Of a stretch of 64,000 bases of DNA, positions 25,092 through 34,212 are shown piece after piece. The notes below the pieces were generated by a model. It did not search any database and was not told the DNA's origin. It saw only the letters and a list, made by a program, of their open reading frames with translations. How positions within the stretch are numbered: position 1 is the first letter of the stretch; each line of letters begins with the position of its first letter. This DNA is from Halostagnicola sp. A-GB9-2 (GTDB lineage Archaea > Halobacteriota > Halobacteria > Halobacteriales > Natrialbaceae): contig NZ_JASJOC010000003.1 in assembly GCF_030068615.1 (NCBI RefSeq), positions 434,001 through 498,000 of the forward strand. Direction: 5' to 3'. The position numbers and the translations under genes were made by a program.

Positions 25092-25185
25092 CGCAGAGAC
25101 AACGAAGATGCGGTGGTAGCAACGAAGGTGCGACGCTCGTTTCACCTTGGGATATCGTTTTTTATTGTCGGACTGAACTGTCGCT

Positions 25186-26175
25186 ATGGAACGATTCAAC
25201 CGCCGACACGTACTCGGCGTTATTGGAGCCGGGACACTCGCCGGATGTCTAGATACTGGTGGATTGACGGGCTCGTCGAACGGCCCCGGTGAATCCCCCG
25301 GAAACGGCGATGACCCGCTCGAGTCGTCCGATCCACCGAACGACCTGCCATCGTCCTGTCCGGATTACGGCGACAGCGTTGATCGGGTCGTTTGTTACGA
25401 CGATCTCGATTCCGAAGCGGACGACGCGTATCTCGAGCCCTCGGTTCGGACTGTCGATGAAGGGGAGGAGATCGAGTTCACGCTGGTCAACGATAGCGCC
25501 GTCGGACTGGAAACGAACTTTTACAATTGGCGAATCGACAAGTACGTCGACGACGAGTGGCACCGCGTCGCCCCGCGGGCGGTCAACCAACCGTTGATGC
25601 GACTCGAACCCCGAGAGACGCACACCTGGACGGTGACGATCGACAACGACGGGATCGAGGACGGCGAGGCGGTCGGATTGGTCGGCGGAACGTCCGATAT
25701 CGACCTCGCGGGGCTCGGTGCCGGCGCGTACGCGTTTCGGGGTCGCGGCTGGTTCGAAGACGAAGGCCACGACGAGGCAATCGCGTTTGCGGCGACGTTC
25801 GAACTCGAGGGTCAAACCCTCGGATTGACCGCCATGGACGCCGTTGTCGACACCGAATGGGAGGGAGAGACGCTCGTCGCTCACTCGGATCGGGGCGACC
25901 CGGACGACGAGTATACCACCCTCGGCGCGTACGAACTCGAGGTAATCAACAACGACGTGCTCGAGGGTGTCGAACCCGAACCGGTGATCACCGAACAGCT
26001 GCTTCGACAGCCCCAGCTCCGGGACACCATCGCGCTCGCACACGAATACGAGAGTTCGATCGTTCGTCTCGAGGAGTACCACGGGACGATGCCGATTTTC
26101 GGCCGCGACAGCGATGGTGTCTACGAGTATCAGGGGACGTATTATCGGGTTCGTACCGAGGAACTCGAGGAATGA
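25186..26175 (+). CDS. Secreted lipoprotein of unknown function
   Basis: The 329-residue protein has a twin-arginine N-terminus (NRRHVLGVIGAGTL) with lipobox LAGC, so Cys21 would be the lipidated residue. A Gly/Ser/Asp-rich linker follows. The body is acidic and probably beta-rich. It contains repeated E.L.N segments such as EFTLVNDSAVGLETNFYNW and HTWTVTIDNDGIEDGE, which resemble immunoglobulin-like domains for exported haloarchaeal proteins. I find no catalytic motif. It is likely anchored outside the cell, and its function is unknown. Confidence 0.75.
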   Translation: MERFNRRHVLGVIGAGTLAGCLDTGGLTGSSNGPGESPGNGDDPLESSDPPNDLPSSCPDYGDSVDRVVCYDDLDSEADDAYLEPSVRTVDEGEEIEFTLVNDSAVGLETNFYNWRIDKYVDDEWHRVAPRAVNQPLMRLEPRETHTWTVTIDNDGIEDGEAVGLVGGTSDIDLAGLGAGAYAFRGRGWFEDEGHDEAIAFAATFELEGQTLGLTAMDAVVDTEWEGETLVAHSDRGDPDDEYTTLGAYELEVINNDVLEGVEPEPVITEQLLRQPQLRDTIALAHEYESSIVRLEEYHGTMPIFGRDSDGVYEYQGTYYRVRTEELEE

Positions 26176-26279
26176 GTACGAAGCGGTCGTCGCCGTTCGG
26201 CCGGCTATTCGTCAACCAACCTGTCTGTCAGTTGATCGTGACGGGGAGTTTACAGCCTTCAGATGACTAGCCCACTGAA

Positions 26280-26299
26280 GTGTACGCCACGTTGTACAC
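26280..26299. other. Inverted repeat upstream of small gene
   Basis: GTGTAC (26280-26285) and GTACAC (26294-26299) form a perfect 6-bp inverted repeat with an 8-base spacer, 10 bases before the ATG at 26310. This could be an operator or part of a short leader. It resembles the repeat at 17538-17552. Confidence 0.25.
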
Positions 26300-26309
26300 C
26301 GTCGGCGCT

Positions 26310-26495
26310 ATGGAAGCAAATTACCACGACGAAGACACCGTGGCGGCGATCACCCAGTTCGAGCGGGATATCGAGGCGCTTATTCTCGAGGCCTTCGCCA
26401 ACGGTGTCCCTATCGAAGGAGACTGGGTGTTCGTTTCCGAGCCGCCCACCGTTCCCGATTGGACCGTTCTGATCGAGCAGCGCTCGAGACAATGA
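26310..26495 (+). CDS. Small acidic hypothetical protein
   Basis: The 61-residue protein (MEANYHDEDTVAAITQFERD to IEQRSRQ) has no signal or membrane segment. Its composition is acidic and codon use resembles the neighbours, which supports a real gene. I recognise no family. The ATG at 26310 is preferred to a GTG at 26280 that lies inside the inverted repeat. It lies between the lipoprotein gene and a DUF7344 gene. Function is unknown. Confidence 0.5.
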   Translation: MEANYHDEDTVAAITQFERDIEALILEAFANGVPIEGDWVFVSEPPTVPDWTVLIEQRSRQ

Positions 26496-26727
26496 CGAAG
26501 TAATTGGACACCACTGAGCCGAAACTCGAACGCACACTCACTGTTTTGTGAAACTTCGAGATGGAGTAATAAATTCAACTTTGATGGGTGAGTTCGACAT
26601 ACTTTCAACCGAATTGGGCAGTGGGGGAAAGGTTATAAAATTGTCCGCCAACCTCATATCGTGCTCAGCTGAAGTCGGTTCGAGACGATCACTCGCCAGC
26701 CGCCGTGTAGGCCGAGTATAGGACACC

Positions 26728-27102
26728 ATGAAGACAGATACCACGGACGTCGAGCACCGAAGTGGCGATGTACCTCTTCCGACGAACACGATTTTCGACC
26801 TATTACTCGACCAGCGGAGACGGTATGTGCTTTATTATCTCTCTCGACGGCTCGGGGCGGTGTCGATCGAAGAACTCACAGAAGCGATCGAGCTTCGCGA
26901 GGGAACCCAGCGCTCGGACAGCCTCGAGCGTATCAGTACGGGCCTTCACCACAATCATTTGCCGAAACTGGTCGATGCGAACGTCGTCAAATATGACCCG
27001 ACCACCGAACGAGTCGAGCGACTACCGGCGGCGAGCAAACTCGACCCGTATCTCGAGCTCGCCGCGATCGACGATCTCTCCCAGAGAGCCCGTTGCAGTT
27101 GA
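26728..27102 (+). CDS. DUF7344 winged-helix protein
   Basis: The 124-residue DUF7344 protein has FDLLLDQRRRYVLYYLSRR (typical N-terminal helix), then EELTEAIELREG, STGLHHNHLPKLVDANVVKYD and a short wing. It is paralogous to the protein at 21678. It probably binds DNA as a small regulator. It is convergent with the DUF1405 gene, only 18 bases apart. Upstream (26496-26727) is an AT-rich stretch with GGTTATAAAATTG (about 26632-26644) and no gene, which may hold the promoter. Confidence 0.8.
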   Translation: MKTDTTDVEHRSGDVPLPTNTIFDLLLDQRRRYVLYYLSRRLGAVSIEELTEAIELREGTQRSDSLERISTGLHHNHLPKLVDANVVKYDPTTERVERLPAASKLDPYLELAAIDDLSQRARCS

Positions 27103-27120
27103 CGGTCGAACCGGGTGCGG

Positions 27121-27822
27121 TCAGGTCGATGGATCTCGTTTGAGATGCCCCGACTCACACAGTTTGATCCGAATAGCGAGCGCGAAAAAGAGCGCGATGA
27201 GCGTGAACGTCACCTCCCCGGCGGCGATGACACCGAGTGCGTCGGCCTCGAGGAACATCTCGGTGTCTCGAGCGACGGGAATCGTCGTGTGGTGGGGCTC
27301 GCCGGTGATCGGAACGAAGTAGTCGACGATGAGGTTACTGCCGTACCAGAGGAGTGCAATAGCGACCGCGTAGACCGGGAAATCGGTGATGCGGTGCAGG
27401 ACGAACGCCTGGACGACCATCGCCAGGTGGCTCCAGAAGAGGAACTGGTACATCGCCCAGTGCAGGCCCGCGTACGCGTCGGCGAAGACGATCAGTGTGA
27501 AGGGCGTCCAGAGCCCGAGGATGATGTTTCCGAAAAAGGCCAGCGCGGTGAGCCACGGGATTTCGTGACCGAGTTTCCAGCAGGCGATCGCCAGCGCGAT
27601 AAACAGCGTCGCGAGCGGGCTGTCGGGGATCCACGGCCACATGACCGCCGCGGTGTCGGCGAACTGGCCGCTGTAGTACCAGAACCCGAAAACGGTTCCC
27701 AGGAGATTGATCGCGACGACGACCCATGCGAACCGCAATCCGAGATCCTCGAGTACCCGCGGAACAGGAGCGAAGTACCTTGGCAACGGCGCTCGATCGG
27801 GCAACCGGGTCGGTGTGGACAT
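27121..27822 (-). CDS. DUF1405 family membrane protein
   Basis: The 233-residue protein has about six hydrophobic helices. It contains FGFWYYSGQFADTAAVMWPW, then IPDSPLATLFIALAIACW, the hallmark stretch of DUF1405. The rest covers GNIILGLWTPFTLIVFAD, WSHLAMVVQAFVLH and a final helix. The family is found in Bacillus and haloarchaea and has no assigned function. The ATG at 27822 (MSTPTRLPDRAPLP) removes 57 poorly conserved residues that would otherwise be read from 27993. Confidence 0.85.
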   Translation of the reverse strand: MSTPTRLPDRAPLPRYFAPVPRVLEDLGLRFAWVVVAINLLGTVFGFWYYSGQFADTAAVMWPWIPDSPLATLFIALAIACWKLGHEIPWLTALAFFGNIILGLWTPFTLIVFADAYAGLHWAMYQFLFWSHLAMVVQAFVLHRITDFPVYAVAIALLWYGSNLIVDYFVPITGEPHHTTIPVARDTEMFLEADALGVIAAGEVTFTLIALFFALAIRIKLCESGHLKRDPST

Positions 27823-28172
27823 CGTCTCGTACGGCGCGACGAACGGACGGGGCAAAACGATAGCGGTTGACGACTGTCTCTCGTGGCGTGAATTTCGTGC
27901 GCAAAGGTCGTTTTTCAGGGTAGGGTCGAGCGGTAGGCCTGACGCAACAGTTCTCCGGTGGAAGTATGGTCGGGGGTCGTCCGGAATACGCACTACCTGT
28001 GCATCAGATCACGCTGTGTCTGTCGTTGAACCGCAGACGAAACACGTACTATGATGGAATATAACCGTCTGCACCGTGTCGTTCGCTATGAGATCGGACA
28101 GTGGCTTTATAGAACATCCTGGCAGCAACATCGAGGAGGCGAACCGGACGTTGGTACGAGAGAAGAATTCCC
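27823..28172. other. Gene-poor junction before the AT-rich islet
   Basis: This is 350 bases without a convincing gene. The left part has normal GC content, and composition falls sharply at about 28190. A small plus-strand frame (28088-28207, 39 codons, starting MRSDSGFIEHPG and ending SALEE) looks protein-like but overlaps the end of the minus-strand membrane gene. It may be the tail of a gene cut by insertion of the islet. I see no repeat marking the junction. Confidence 0.35.
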
Positions 28173-28478
28173 TCATGGCGCTCGTCGTTTCTGCCCTTGA
28201 AGAATAAGCCAGGCAAGCACAGATACTAGTAAAATCATCACTGGCATACCTGTTGTGGAAAGAACACCAAATATCATTCCTCCAGCAAGTAGATGAACAA
28301 CTATAGCGAGTAATAGTCTAACAAAGTCAATTGTTAAAATACCACTGCGAATCTTATTTCGGATAGAATTTATGAAGATATATAATATGCCAACCCATAG
28401 AATTCCAATTATTCCTAACACAACTGTTTCCATCGATGGGATAATGACAAAACCATCCATCTGTATTATGCTATTCAA
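28173..28478 (-). CDS. Small three-helix membrane protein next to the halocin gene
   Basis: The 101-residue protein is rich in Ile, Leu and Val, with predicted helices at about residues 15-38, 49-69 and 75-93 and a short basic tail (QGQKRRAP). The bases are AT-rich, unlike normal genes in this window. The gene is on the same strand as, and 182 bases downstream of, the halocin C8-like precursor. A role in immunity or export of the archaeocin is an inference from position and size only. I recognise no family. Confidence 0.6.
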   Translation of the reverse strand: MNSIIQMDGFVIIPSMETVVLGIIGILWVGILYIFINSIRNKIRSGILTIDFVRLLLAIVVHLLAGGMIFGVLSTTGMPVMILLVSVLAWLILQGQKRRAP

Positions 28479-28660
28479 TCTAAAATAATAAAAACTTTAT
28501 TAATAGAGACGAGCACCGAATTTTTCACTCGTTTAATCTCATCAAAGTCTATATCCAAGGTATTTTTGAGCAGGTTGGCGGACTTTACGGACAGCACTTG
28601 ATATGACCTGCCCGCATTTCAACTTTCTTGAACTAGACCATGTCAATTACAACCGAACTG

Positions 28661-29590
28661 TCAGAGCATTGTGTCAGCAAGTGCGAAGAGAGAGTTGCAG
28701 AGCGCTTGACCAGAAGCATTACAACCATATCTACTAACTACCTCTGCAGCGACGAGACAAAATCCACCACAAGCAGCCGTGAGTTGCGGATTCAATCTTC
28801 CTTGTCTCACACAGGTACTAACACATTGTCTTCTAGTCAATGAATCTCCATATTCGTCACAAGCCTCTGTGACAATAACTAAACATGTTGGCGGTCCAAT
28901 CGGGCCGATACTTTGGTTCGTGCTAACCTCGTTGTCTGATGCATTCTGCGGTGCAACCGTTTTATTTGTTGAACTAATTGTTTGGACAGCGCGGCCTTCT
29001 GATTGAGATGTACTTGCTGGACGGAGCGATGAAGTCTCTGCAGTATCTTTCGCTTCAAAGGCTACAGTATCCACTTTCATCTCTGAAGGTTGTTCTGAAT
29101 CGGATGACGACTGAACTTCTTCGCTAACTGTTGCAAATGCATTAATGGGAGCTGCTTCGTCTCCATCTTCAGTATTTGCCACAGTTGTAACTATCAGTCC
29201 AAATTCTGTTTCCGACTTCGCACAAGGAATGAACAGAACACGTGGATTAATATCATTAAATTCACTTGCAGTCACCTCATTCTCTTCGAATTCTGATGGA
29301 AGGCTGTCAATTGCCTCCACATCCGCTGCTTGTGCATGTTCGAAGCCAACAGTGAAGCCTCGGTCAGTAATCGATTCCAACAGGTTGCTCGTATCTGGGT
29401 GTTGTTCCAAATTCTCGTAATCTTTCGTAGTTGCTTCCCTGGATGTAATATCGAACACTTCGGACTGCTCCGAAGCCGAGACAGTATTCGTTGCGCCAAG
29501 GCCTGTGACACCCATAACCCCTGCTGTACCTACTGCTTGAAGGAGATTTCTTCGATTTATTCGACTTGAATTACTGTTTTTCTGCGACAT
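28661..29590 (-). CDS. Halocin C8-like archaeocin precursor, Tat-exported
   Basis: The 309-residue precursor has a twin-arginine signal (INRRNLLQAVGTAGVMG, Arg13-Arg14, cleavage probably near SAS/EQ at 38-41). A polar N-terminal pro-region follows to about residue 205, then a Ser/Thr/Asn-rich linker. The last ~76 residues (from 234) hold eight cysteines (236, 244, 256, 260, 274, 278, 290, 298) in hydrophobic, Gly-rich sequence. FCLVAAEVVSRYGC and ALCN recall the tail of halocin C8, a 76-residue peptide made from a 283-residue precursor whose N-terminal part acts as immunity protein. Halocin C8 has ten cysteines, so this is a divergent relative. AT-rich codons and low acidity in the peptide suggest recent transfer. 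Confidence 0.82.
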   Translation of the reverse strand: MSQKNSNSSRINRRNLLQAVGTAGVMGVTGLGATNTVSASEQSEVFDITSREATTKDYENLEQHPDTSNLLESITDRGFTVGFEHAQAADVEAIDSLPSEFEENEVTASEFNDINPRVLFIPCAKSETEFGLIVTTVANTEDGDEAAPINAFATVSEEVQSSSDSEQPSEMKVDTVAFEAKDTAETSSLRPASTSQSEGRAVQTISSTNKTVAPQNASDNEVSTNQSIGPIGPPTCLVIVTEACDEYGDSLTRRQCVSTCVRQGRLNPQLTAACGGFCLVAAEVVSRYGCNASGQALCNSLFALADTML

Positions 29591-29768
29591 TCATGTAGGA
29601 TACTATGGTAATTACCATTAAATGTTTCTATTGAGGTACACTATGTAAGTTATTATTAGGGGAAACACCAAGGTAATATATGGGTTAGTAATAATAACAT
29701 GGTGTCGGACAGTTGATCTTCGTTGGTCAAAGGACACGCGTAAGTGCGGTGCGTTCAAACGCCATACT

Positions 29769-30677
29769 ATGACCGAGAAGACCGACCTCGAGGAACTGCG
29801 ACGTGGCACGGACCTGATCAAGCGAGGGTTCGCCCGGATGCAAAAGGGCGGCGTCATCATGGACGTCGTCAATCCCGAACAGGCCCGGATCGCCGAGGAA
29901 GCCGGTGCGGTGGCCGTGATGTCGCTCGAGGCCGTCCCCGCGGATATCCGAAAGCGCGGCGGCGTCGCCCGGATGGCGGACCCAGCCGACGTCGAGGAGA
30001 TCGTGAACGAAGTTTCGATCCCCGTCATGGGCAAATCCCGCATCGGGCACACGAAAGAAGCGCAGATTCTCGAGACCGTCGGCGTCGACATGATTGACGA
30101 GAGCGAGGTGCTCACCCCTGCCGACAATGACTACCACATCGACAAGCGCGACTTTACGGCTCCGTTCGTCTGTGGCGCGCGCAACCTCGGCGAAGCCCTC
30201 CGACGGATCGGCGAGGGAGCGGCGATGATTCGGACCAAAGGCGAAGCCGGAACCGGCGACGTCAACCAGGCGGTCTACCACCAGCGGACGATCAAAGGCG
30301 AGATTCGCAAGATCGAGGGGATGACCCACGAGGAACGCGAAGCCTTCGCTCGAGAGATCGAAGCGCCCGCCGAACTCGTCCACGAAACCGCTGAGATGGG
30401 TCGCCTGCCGGTCGTCAACTTCGCCGCAGGCGGCATCGCGACGCCCGCCGACGCCGCGCTTATGATGCACCACGAGTGCGACGGCATCTTCGTCGGCAGC
30501 GGCATTTTCGGCGCGGAGAACCCGCCCGAGATGGCCGAAGCGATCGTCGAAGCGACGAACAACTGGGATGACCCGGAAACGCTCACGGAAATCTCGAAGA
30601 ACCTGGGCAAGAGCATGAAAGGCGACGCGAACGTCGACCTCCCCGAGGACGAGCAGATGCAGGGTCGGGGCGTCTAA
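29769..30677 (+). CDS. pdxS: Pyridoxal 5'-phosphate synthase lyase subunit
   Basis: The 302-residue TIM-barrel enzyme makes PLP from ribose 5-phosphate, glyceraldehyde 3-phosphate and ammonia from PdxT. It has [28 protein letters not shown], the catalytic lysine loop [26 protein letters not shown], and the second lysine in [12 protein letters not shown]-terminal [16 protein letters not shown] is conserved. Length is normal. The partner glutaminase PdxT is not in the window. The gene lies just outside the AT-rich islet and has normal composition. Confidence 0.97.
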   Translation: MTEKTDLEELRRGTDLIKRGFARMQKGGVIMDVVNPEQARIAEEAGAVAVMSLEAVPADIRKRGGVARMADPADVEEIVNEVSIPVMGKSRIGHTKEAQILETVGVDMIDESEVLTPADNDYHIDKRDFTAPFVCGARNLGEALRRIGEGAAMIRTKGEAGTGDVNQAVYHQRTIKGEIRKIEGMTHEEREAFAREIEAPAELVHETAEMGRLPVVNFAAGGIATPADAALMMHHECDGIFVGSGIFGAENPPEMAEAIVEATNNWDDPETLTEISKNLGKSMKGDANVDLPEDEQMQGRGV

Positions 30678-30838
30678 GCGGATCGATCGACCCGAGGGGT
30701 TCGAAGCGACGGTACGTCACGACCTGCCCTCGACTAACTGATTCTGATTGCCGAGTGAACAGCCGACCGAGGTCGCCCTCCGCGATGTCGTCGTCTCGAG
30801 AACCGGTCGTACAAACTTTCAGCCGTGAAGCGTTCGTG

Positions 30839-31219
30839 TCAGTCAGCTGAGTCGCGGACGGCTTCGATCCGGTTTCCGTCCGGGTCGACGACGTACGCGG
30901 CGTAGTAGTGTTCTCCGTACTCGGGTCGAAGCCCCGGCGCTCCGTCGCTCTCGCCGCCTTGCTCGAGCGCTTGTTCGTGGAATTCGTCGACGGCGTCCCG
31001 CGTCGGGGCGGCGAAGGCCACGTGTTGTCGAGACGACGGTGGTCGCGCGTCGTCGTCCGCTCGAATCCAGAAACTCTCCGCGTTCTGCGACCGGTAGCCG
31101 CTCCCGCCCTCCCAGTCCCACTCCTCGAATCGCGGATAGTCCAGCGGATCGAGAACGGCGTCGTAGAACGACCGCGCCCGTTCAACGTCTCTTACGGCGA
31201 GTGACACGTGTGAGTACAT
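30839..31219 (-). CDS. VOC (glyoxalase/dioxygenase fold) protein
   Basis: The 126-residue single-domain member of the vicinal oxygen chelate superfamily starts MYSHVSLAVRDVERARSFYD (His4 a likely metal ligand). It has QHVAFAAPTRDAVDEFH in the middle and ends YVVDPDGNRIEAV with a Glu ligand. Pairing of two such domains would form the active site. The substrate cannot be inferred: glyoxalase I, dioxygenase and drug-binding activities all occur in the family. It is convergent with pdxS. Confidence 0.87.
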   Translation of the reverse strand: MYSHVSLAVRDVERARSFYDAVLDPLDYPRFEEWDWEGGSGYRSQNAESFWIRADDDARPPSSRQHVAFAAPTRDAVDEFHEQALEQGGESDGAPGLRPEYGEHYYAAYVVDPDGNRIEAVRDSAD

Positions 31220-31341
31220 TGGCGTTCGGTAAGACGTGATACGCTATCGCTGTTGCTATTATTATCACCCGAGCGAAATGGTGCTCGAAATCTCGACGTC
31301 ACCGCTTCTCGACGTCACCGCTCTCTGCGTTGACGATGGGT

Positions 31342-31689
31342 TTAGCGGACGTTGCGGACGATAACGACGGTGCCAAGCAACAGTAGATACATCACCAGGG
31401 CTCCGATCCCGGCGGAGAGGACCCTCGAGGGAGCGACTACCGCTCCAACCCCGGCAACCCCGATTGCTCCCGCGAGCGACACGGAACGGACCCACGGGCG
31501 TTCCCAGTAGCGTCGGACCGCTTCGGGATCTCGAGTCGCCACCAGTTCGAACGCGACGGTGGCGGCGCTTCCGAGGGCGAAAAACAGGATCGAAAACGAC
31601 GCCTCCACGAAGACGAACGCGAGCCCGAACGCCGCGAGCGAAACGCCGGCGAGAAGGGCGTCGATTTGGGTCTGCGTCCGAAAACTCAT
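31342..31689 (-). CDS. Hypothetical membrane protein downstream of homoserine kinase
   Basis: The 115-residue protein has four hydrophobic segments (about residues 11-29, 30-49, 69-86 and 92-111) and a polar loop with RDPEAVRRYWERPWVRS between helices 2 and 3. No family is recognised. It starts only 12 bases after the homoserine kinase stop on the same strand, so it is probably in one transcript with it. The link to threonine synthesis is positional only. Confidence 0.7.
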   Translation of the reverse strand: MSFRTQTQIDALLAGVSLAAFGLAFVFVEASFSILFFALGSAATVAFELVATRDPEAVRRYWERPWVRSVSLAGAIGVAGVGAVVAPSRVLSAGIGALVMYLLLLGTVVIVRNVR

Positions 31690-31701
31690 TTCCCGGACTG
31701 G

Positions 31702-32583
31702 TCAATCGCGATACAGCGTCGCGCCCGAGCCGACCTGCGTCTGGTAGGCTCGGCTTTCGATGTCGTTGTCGTCGAACGCGTCGATCATCGCGCCGGCGAC
31801 GTTGCGTCGATTATTTCGACCGCAGACGGCGAGGATTCCCGGCCCGGCTCCGCTGACGGTGACGCCGGTCGCACCCGTCTCGAGGGCGGCTTCGCGAACG
31901 TCGTCGTAGCCGTCGATGAGCGCGGCGCGTTCGGGGGTGACGATTCCATCGTCCATGCCGCGACCGACGAGTTCGGGGTCGTTACGCGTCATTCCGACGG
32001 CCAGCGTCGCGGCGTTGCCGACAGTCGAGACGACGTTCTCGAGGGCGGCGTCGTCGGGAACGACCCCGCGCGCGTCTCGCGTCGAGACGGCAGTTTCGGG
32101 GAGGCAGGCGACCAGTGGGACCGAGGTGTCGACCTGCGTGACGCCGCTGTCGGTGACGATGGTAAAGCCGCCCAAAAGCGATGGGGCGACGTTGTCCGAA
32201 TGCGCTTCGCCTGAGACCAGCGCTTCGCCTTCTGCGGCGATCGGGACGAGTTCCTCGCGCGAGTATCCTCTGTCGTAGAGGGCGTTCAACGCGACGGCGG
32301 CCGCCGCGGCGCTCGAGGCCGAAGAGCCCAGACCCGAGGCCGGGCGAACCCCCTTGTCGATTTTGATGTGTGCCGGTGCGTCGAGTGCCTTTGCGACCGC
32401 ACCGACGGTGTTCCCTTCGGGATCTTCGGGAATGAAATCGCTTCCCGCACCCGTCACTGTGATCGTCGTTTCCTGGGCCCGTTCGACGCGGACGATGTCG
32501 GCGGGCGTCTCGAGAGCGACGCCGAAGACATCGAAGCCACTCCCGAGATTCGCGCTCGTCGCAGGTGCCCGCACGGTGAGCAT
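31702..32583 (-). CDS. thrB: Homoserine kinase
   Basis: The 293-residue GHMP kinase phosphorylates homoserine in threonine synthesis. It begins MLTVRAPATSANLGSGFDVF (homoserine kinase N-terminus). The ATP-binding loop is RPASGLGSSASSAAAAAVAL (about 80-100), AHSDNVAPSLLGGFTIV is characteristic, and VTGVTVSGAGPGILAVC closes the C-terminal motif 3. No other threonine genes are in the window. The divergent spacing to the MFS gene at 32695 is 111 bases, on the same strand, so cotranscription with it is possible but unproven. Confidence 0.95.
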   Translation of the reverse strand: MLTVRAPATSANLGSGFDVFGVALETPADIVRVERAQETTITVTGAGSDFIPEDPEGNTVGAVAKALDAPAHIKIDKGVRPASGLGSSASSAAAAAVALNALYDRGYSREELVPIAAEGEALVSGEAHSDNVAPSLLGGFTIVTDSGVTQVDTSVPLVACLPETAVSTRDARGVVPDDAALENVVSTVGNAATLAVGMTRNDPELVGRGMDDGIVTPERAALIDGYDDVREAALETGATGVTVSGAGPGILAVCGRNNRRNVAGAMIDAFDDNDIESRAYQTQVGSGATLYRD

Positions 32584-32694
32584 GTCGATTCATTCCCAGA
32601 GTGCGGCCAAAAAGGTAGCGAACGAAGCCGAAGCGAAACTCGCGTTCAAAGCCGGACCCGAGGGCGGGTTCGAGCCTCGAGATTGGTCTCGCGC

Positions 32695-33981
32695 TCAGTC
32701 GTCCGTTCCCTGTCCGGAGACCGCTGATTCGCCGGTATAGAGTCGATCGAGCCCGAACAGCAGTCCGGTGGCGAGTCCTGCGCCGACGAGCGAGAACGTT
32801 GCGATCATGGCGAAGAAGGTCGCGTTCGAAACGCCGAGGAAGAACCCGCCGAGCGCGATGCTCGCCGAGCCGAGGCCGAACTCGCCGAGGTACGTGTAGC
32901 CGTAGGACAATCCGCGGCTATCGGCGTCCGTGTAGACGGCGACGGCGTTCTGGTAGAACGGCTGAATCGCGAAGAGGAAAAACCCGAAGACGCCACAGAG
33001 GACGACGATGGCACCCAGCCCCATTTCCGTCACCGGAACGAACGCGAGCGCTAGCGCGGTGAGGATCGCGAAGATGCCAGCCAATCCCCGCGCCGGCGAG
33101 ACGCGACTGATGAGCTTTCCAGCGACGTACTGGCCGGCCATCCCGACGACCAGCAGGCCGACGTAGATATAGAACTCCGGATCGATATCGTACTGCTCCA
33201 ACGCCGGCACGATTTCGATCCCTTCGATCGCTGGCAATCCGTGGAGGATTTCTGGCAGGTAGGTAAGCATTCCGCGGTAGTACAGCCCTTCGAAGGTGAC
33301 GATGACGAAGATGATCGCGAACGCGCTCGCGAAGAGGGCTCGAGAACTCGAGACCAGTTCCGGAAGCGAGAGCGCTTCGTTCGGCCCGGCATCGACGTCC
33401 TCGTCGACGGCGGCGACGGGATCGAAGTTCGCTTGCAGCCCGTATGCGGTCGCGAAGAAGCCGGGGACGGCGAGTATCGCGGCGACGACGTGCCAGTCGA
33501 GGAAGATCAGGAGCGTGGCGGCGACGAACGGACCGAGCGCGATGCCGACGTTGCCGGCGATGCCGTGCCAGGCGAAGACGGTTCCGCGATCCTCGACGCC
33601 GGTGCTGATGAGCGCCAGGCCGGCGGGGTGGTAGATGCTCGCGGCGATCCCCCAGAGGACTAATCCGACTGCGATTGCGTAGATCGAGTCGACGAACGTC
33701 GCGCCGGCAAGCACGACGAAGGAGAGACTCATCCCGAGCAGACAGAGCAAAATGAGTCGCTTCGTTCCGTACTTGTCCGCCAAAATACCGCCCGGGAGCG
33801 CGCCGATACCGAACGGCGCGTAGCCGAGCGCGACGATGATGCCGATCAGTGCAACGCTCACGTCGAACTCGGCGAGCCAGACCACGAGAAAGATCGGGAT
33901 CGACGTCTCGAACCAGTGGACCAGCGCGTGGCCGGCCATCGTGAAGTTCGCGATCGATTTATCGTTCGCATTGAGAGCCAT
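32695..33981 (-). CDS. MFS transporter
   Basis: The 428-residue protein has about 12 helices of the major facilitator superfamily. A loop motif after helix 2 reads GILADKYGTKRLILLC (G-x-L-aD-x-x-G-x-K/R). The middle loop (about residues 200-230) is acidic and starts the second half. Substrate is unknown. The ATG at 33981 (MALNANDKSIAN) is chosen because the frame's upstream part to 34152 is non-conserved, and it runs through the palindrome at 34139-34206. Confidence 0.88.
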   Translation of the reverse strand: MALNANDKSIANFTMAGHALVHWFETSIPIFLVVWLAEFDVSVALIGIIVALGYAPFGIGALPGGILADKYGTKRLILLCLLGMSLSFVVLAGATFVDSIYAIAVGLVLWGIAASIYHPAGLALISTGVEDRGTVFAWHGIAGNVGIALGPFVAATLLIFLDWHVVAAILAVPGFFATAYGLQANFDPVAAVDEDVDAGPNEALSLPELVSSSRALFASAFAIIFVIVTFEGLYYRGMLTYLPEILHGLPAIEGIEIVPALEQYDIDPEFYIYVGLLVVGMAGQYVAGKLISRVSPARGLAGIFAILTALALAFVPVTEMGLGAIVVLCGVFGFFLFAIQPFYQNAVAVYTDADSRGLSYGYTYLGEFGLGSASIALGGFFLGVSNATFFAMIATFSLVGAGLATGLLFGLDRLYTGESAVSGQGTDD

Positions 33982-34138
33982 AGCGACAGTAGTGAGTACC
34001 GAAAACGCATCGTCGGGTGTACTTATCCCCTTGGAAAGCCCGCCGACCAGCCGGCACATCTCGCCGGTTGTTTGCCGACTCACCTCGCTCGACCCCTTCG
34101 GAGCAAGCCGATCCCCGAACGGTACCGTCTCAGACGAA

Positions 34139-34206
34139 CTGCTGTAAGTCATTGCCGGCGCAACCGCAAGCTGGCCTGCGGTTGCTCCGGTAAATCGTTA
34201 CAGCAG
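34139..34206. repeat. 68-bp imperfect palindromic element
   Basis: Two 30-bp arms, CTGCTGTAA...CCGG.GCAACCGCA and its reverse complement, flank an 8-base centre AGCTGGCC (34169-34176). Both the outer 9 bases and the inner 9 bases match perfectly, and the middle is looser. It lies between the stop of the polysaccharide deacetylase gene (34213) and the MFS gene, so it may act as a 3' hairpin or be a small palindromic repeat. Confidence 0.6.
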
Positions 34207-34212
34207 ACCGTA

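Noticed and set aside
28088-28207. 39-codon plus-strand frame (MRSDSGFIEHPG start)
   Set aside because: Too short, overlaps the minus-strand gene and has no recognised relative. Noted only as a possible gene remnant.
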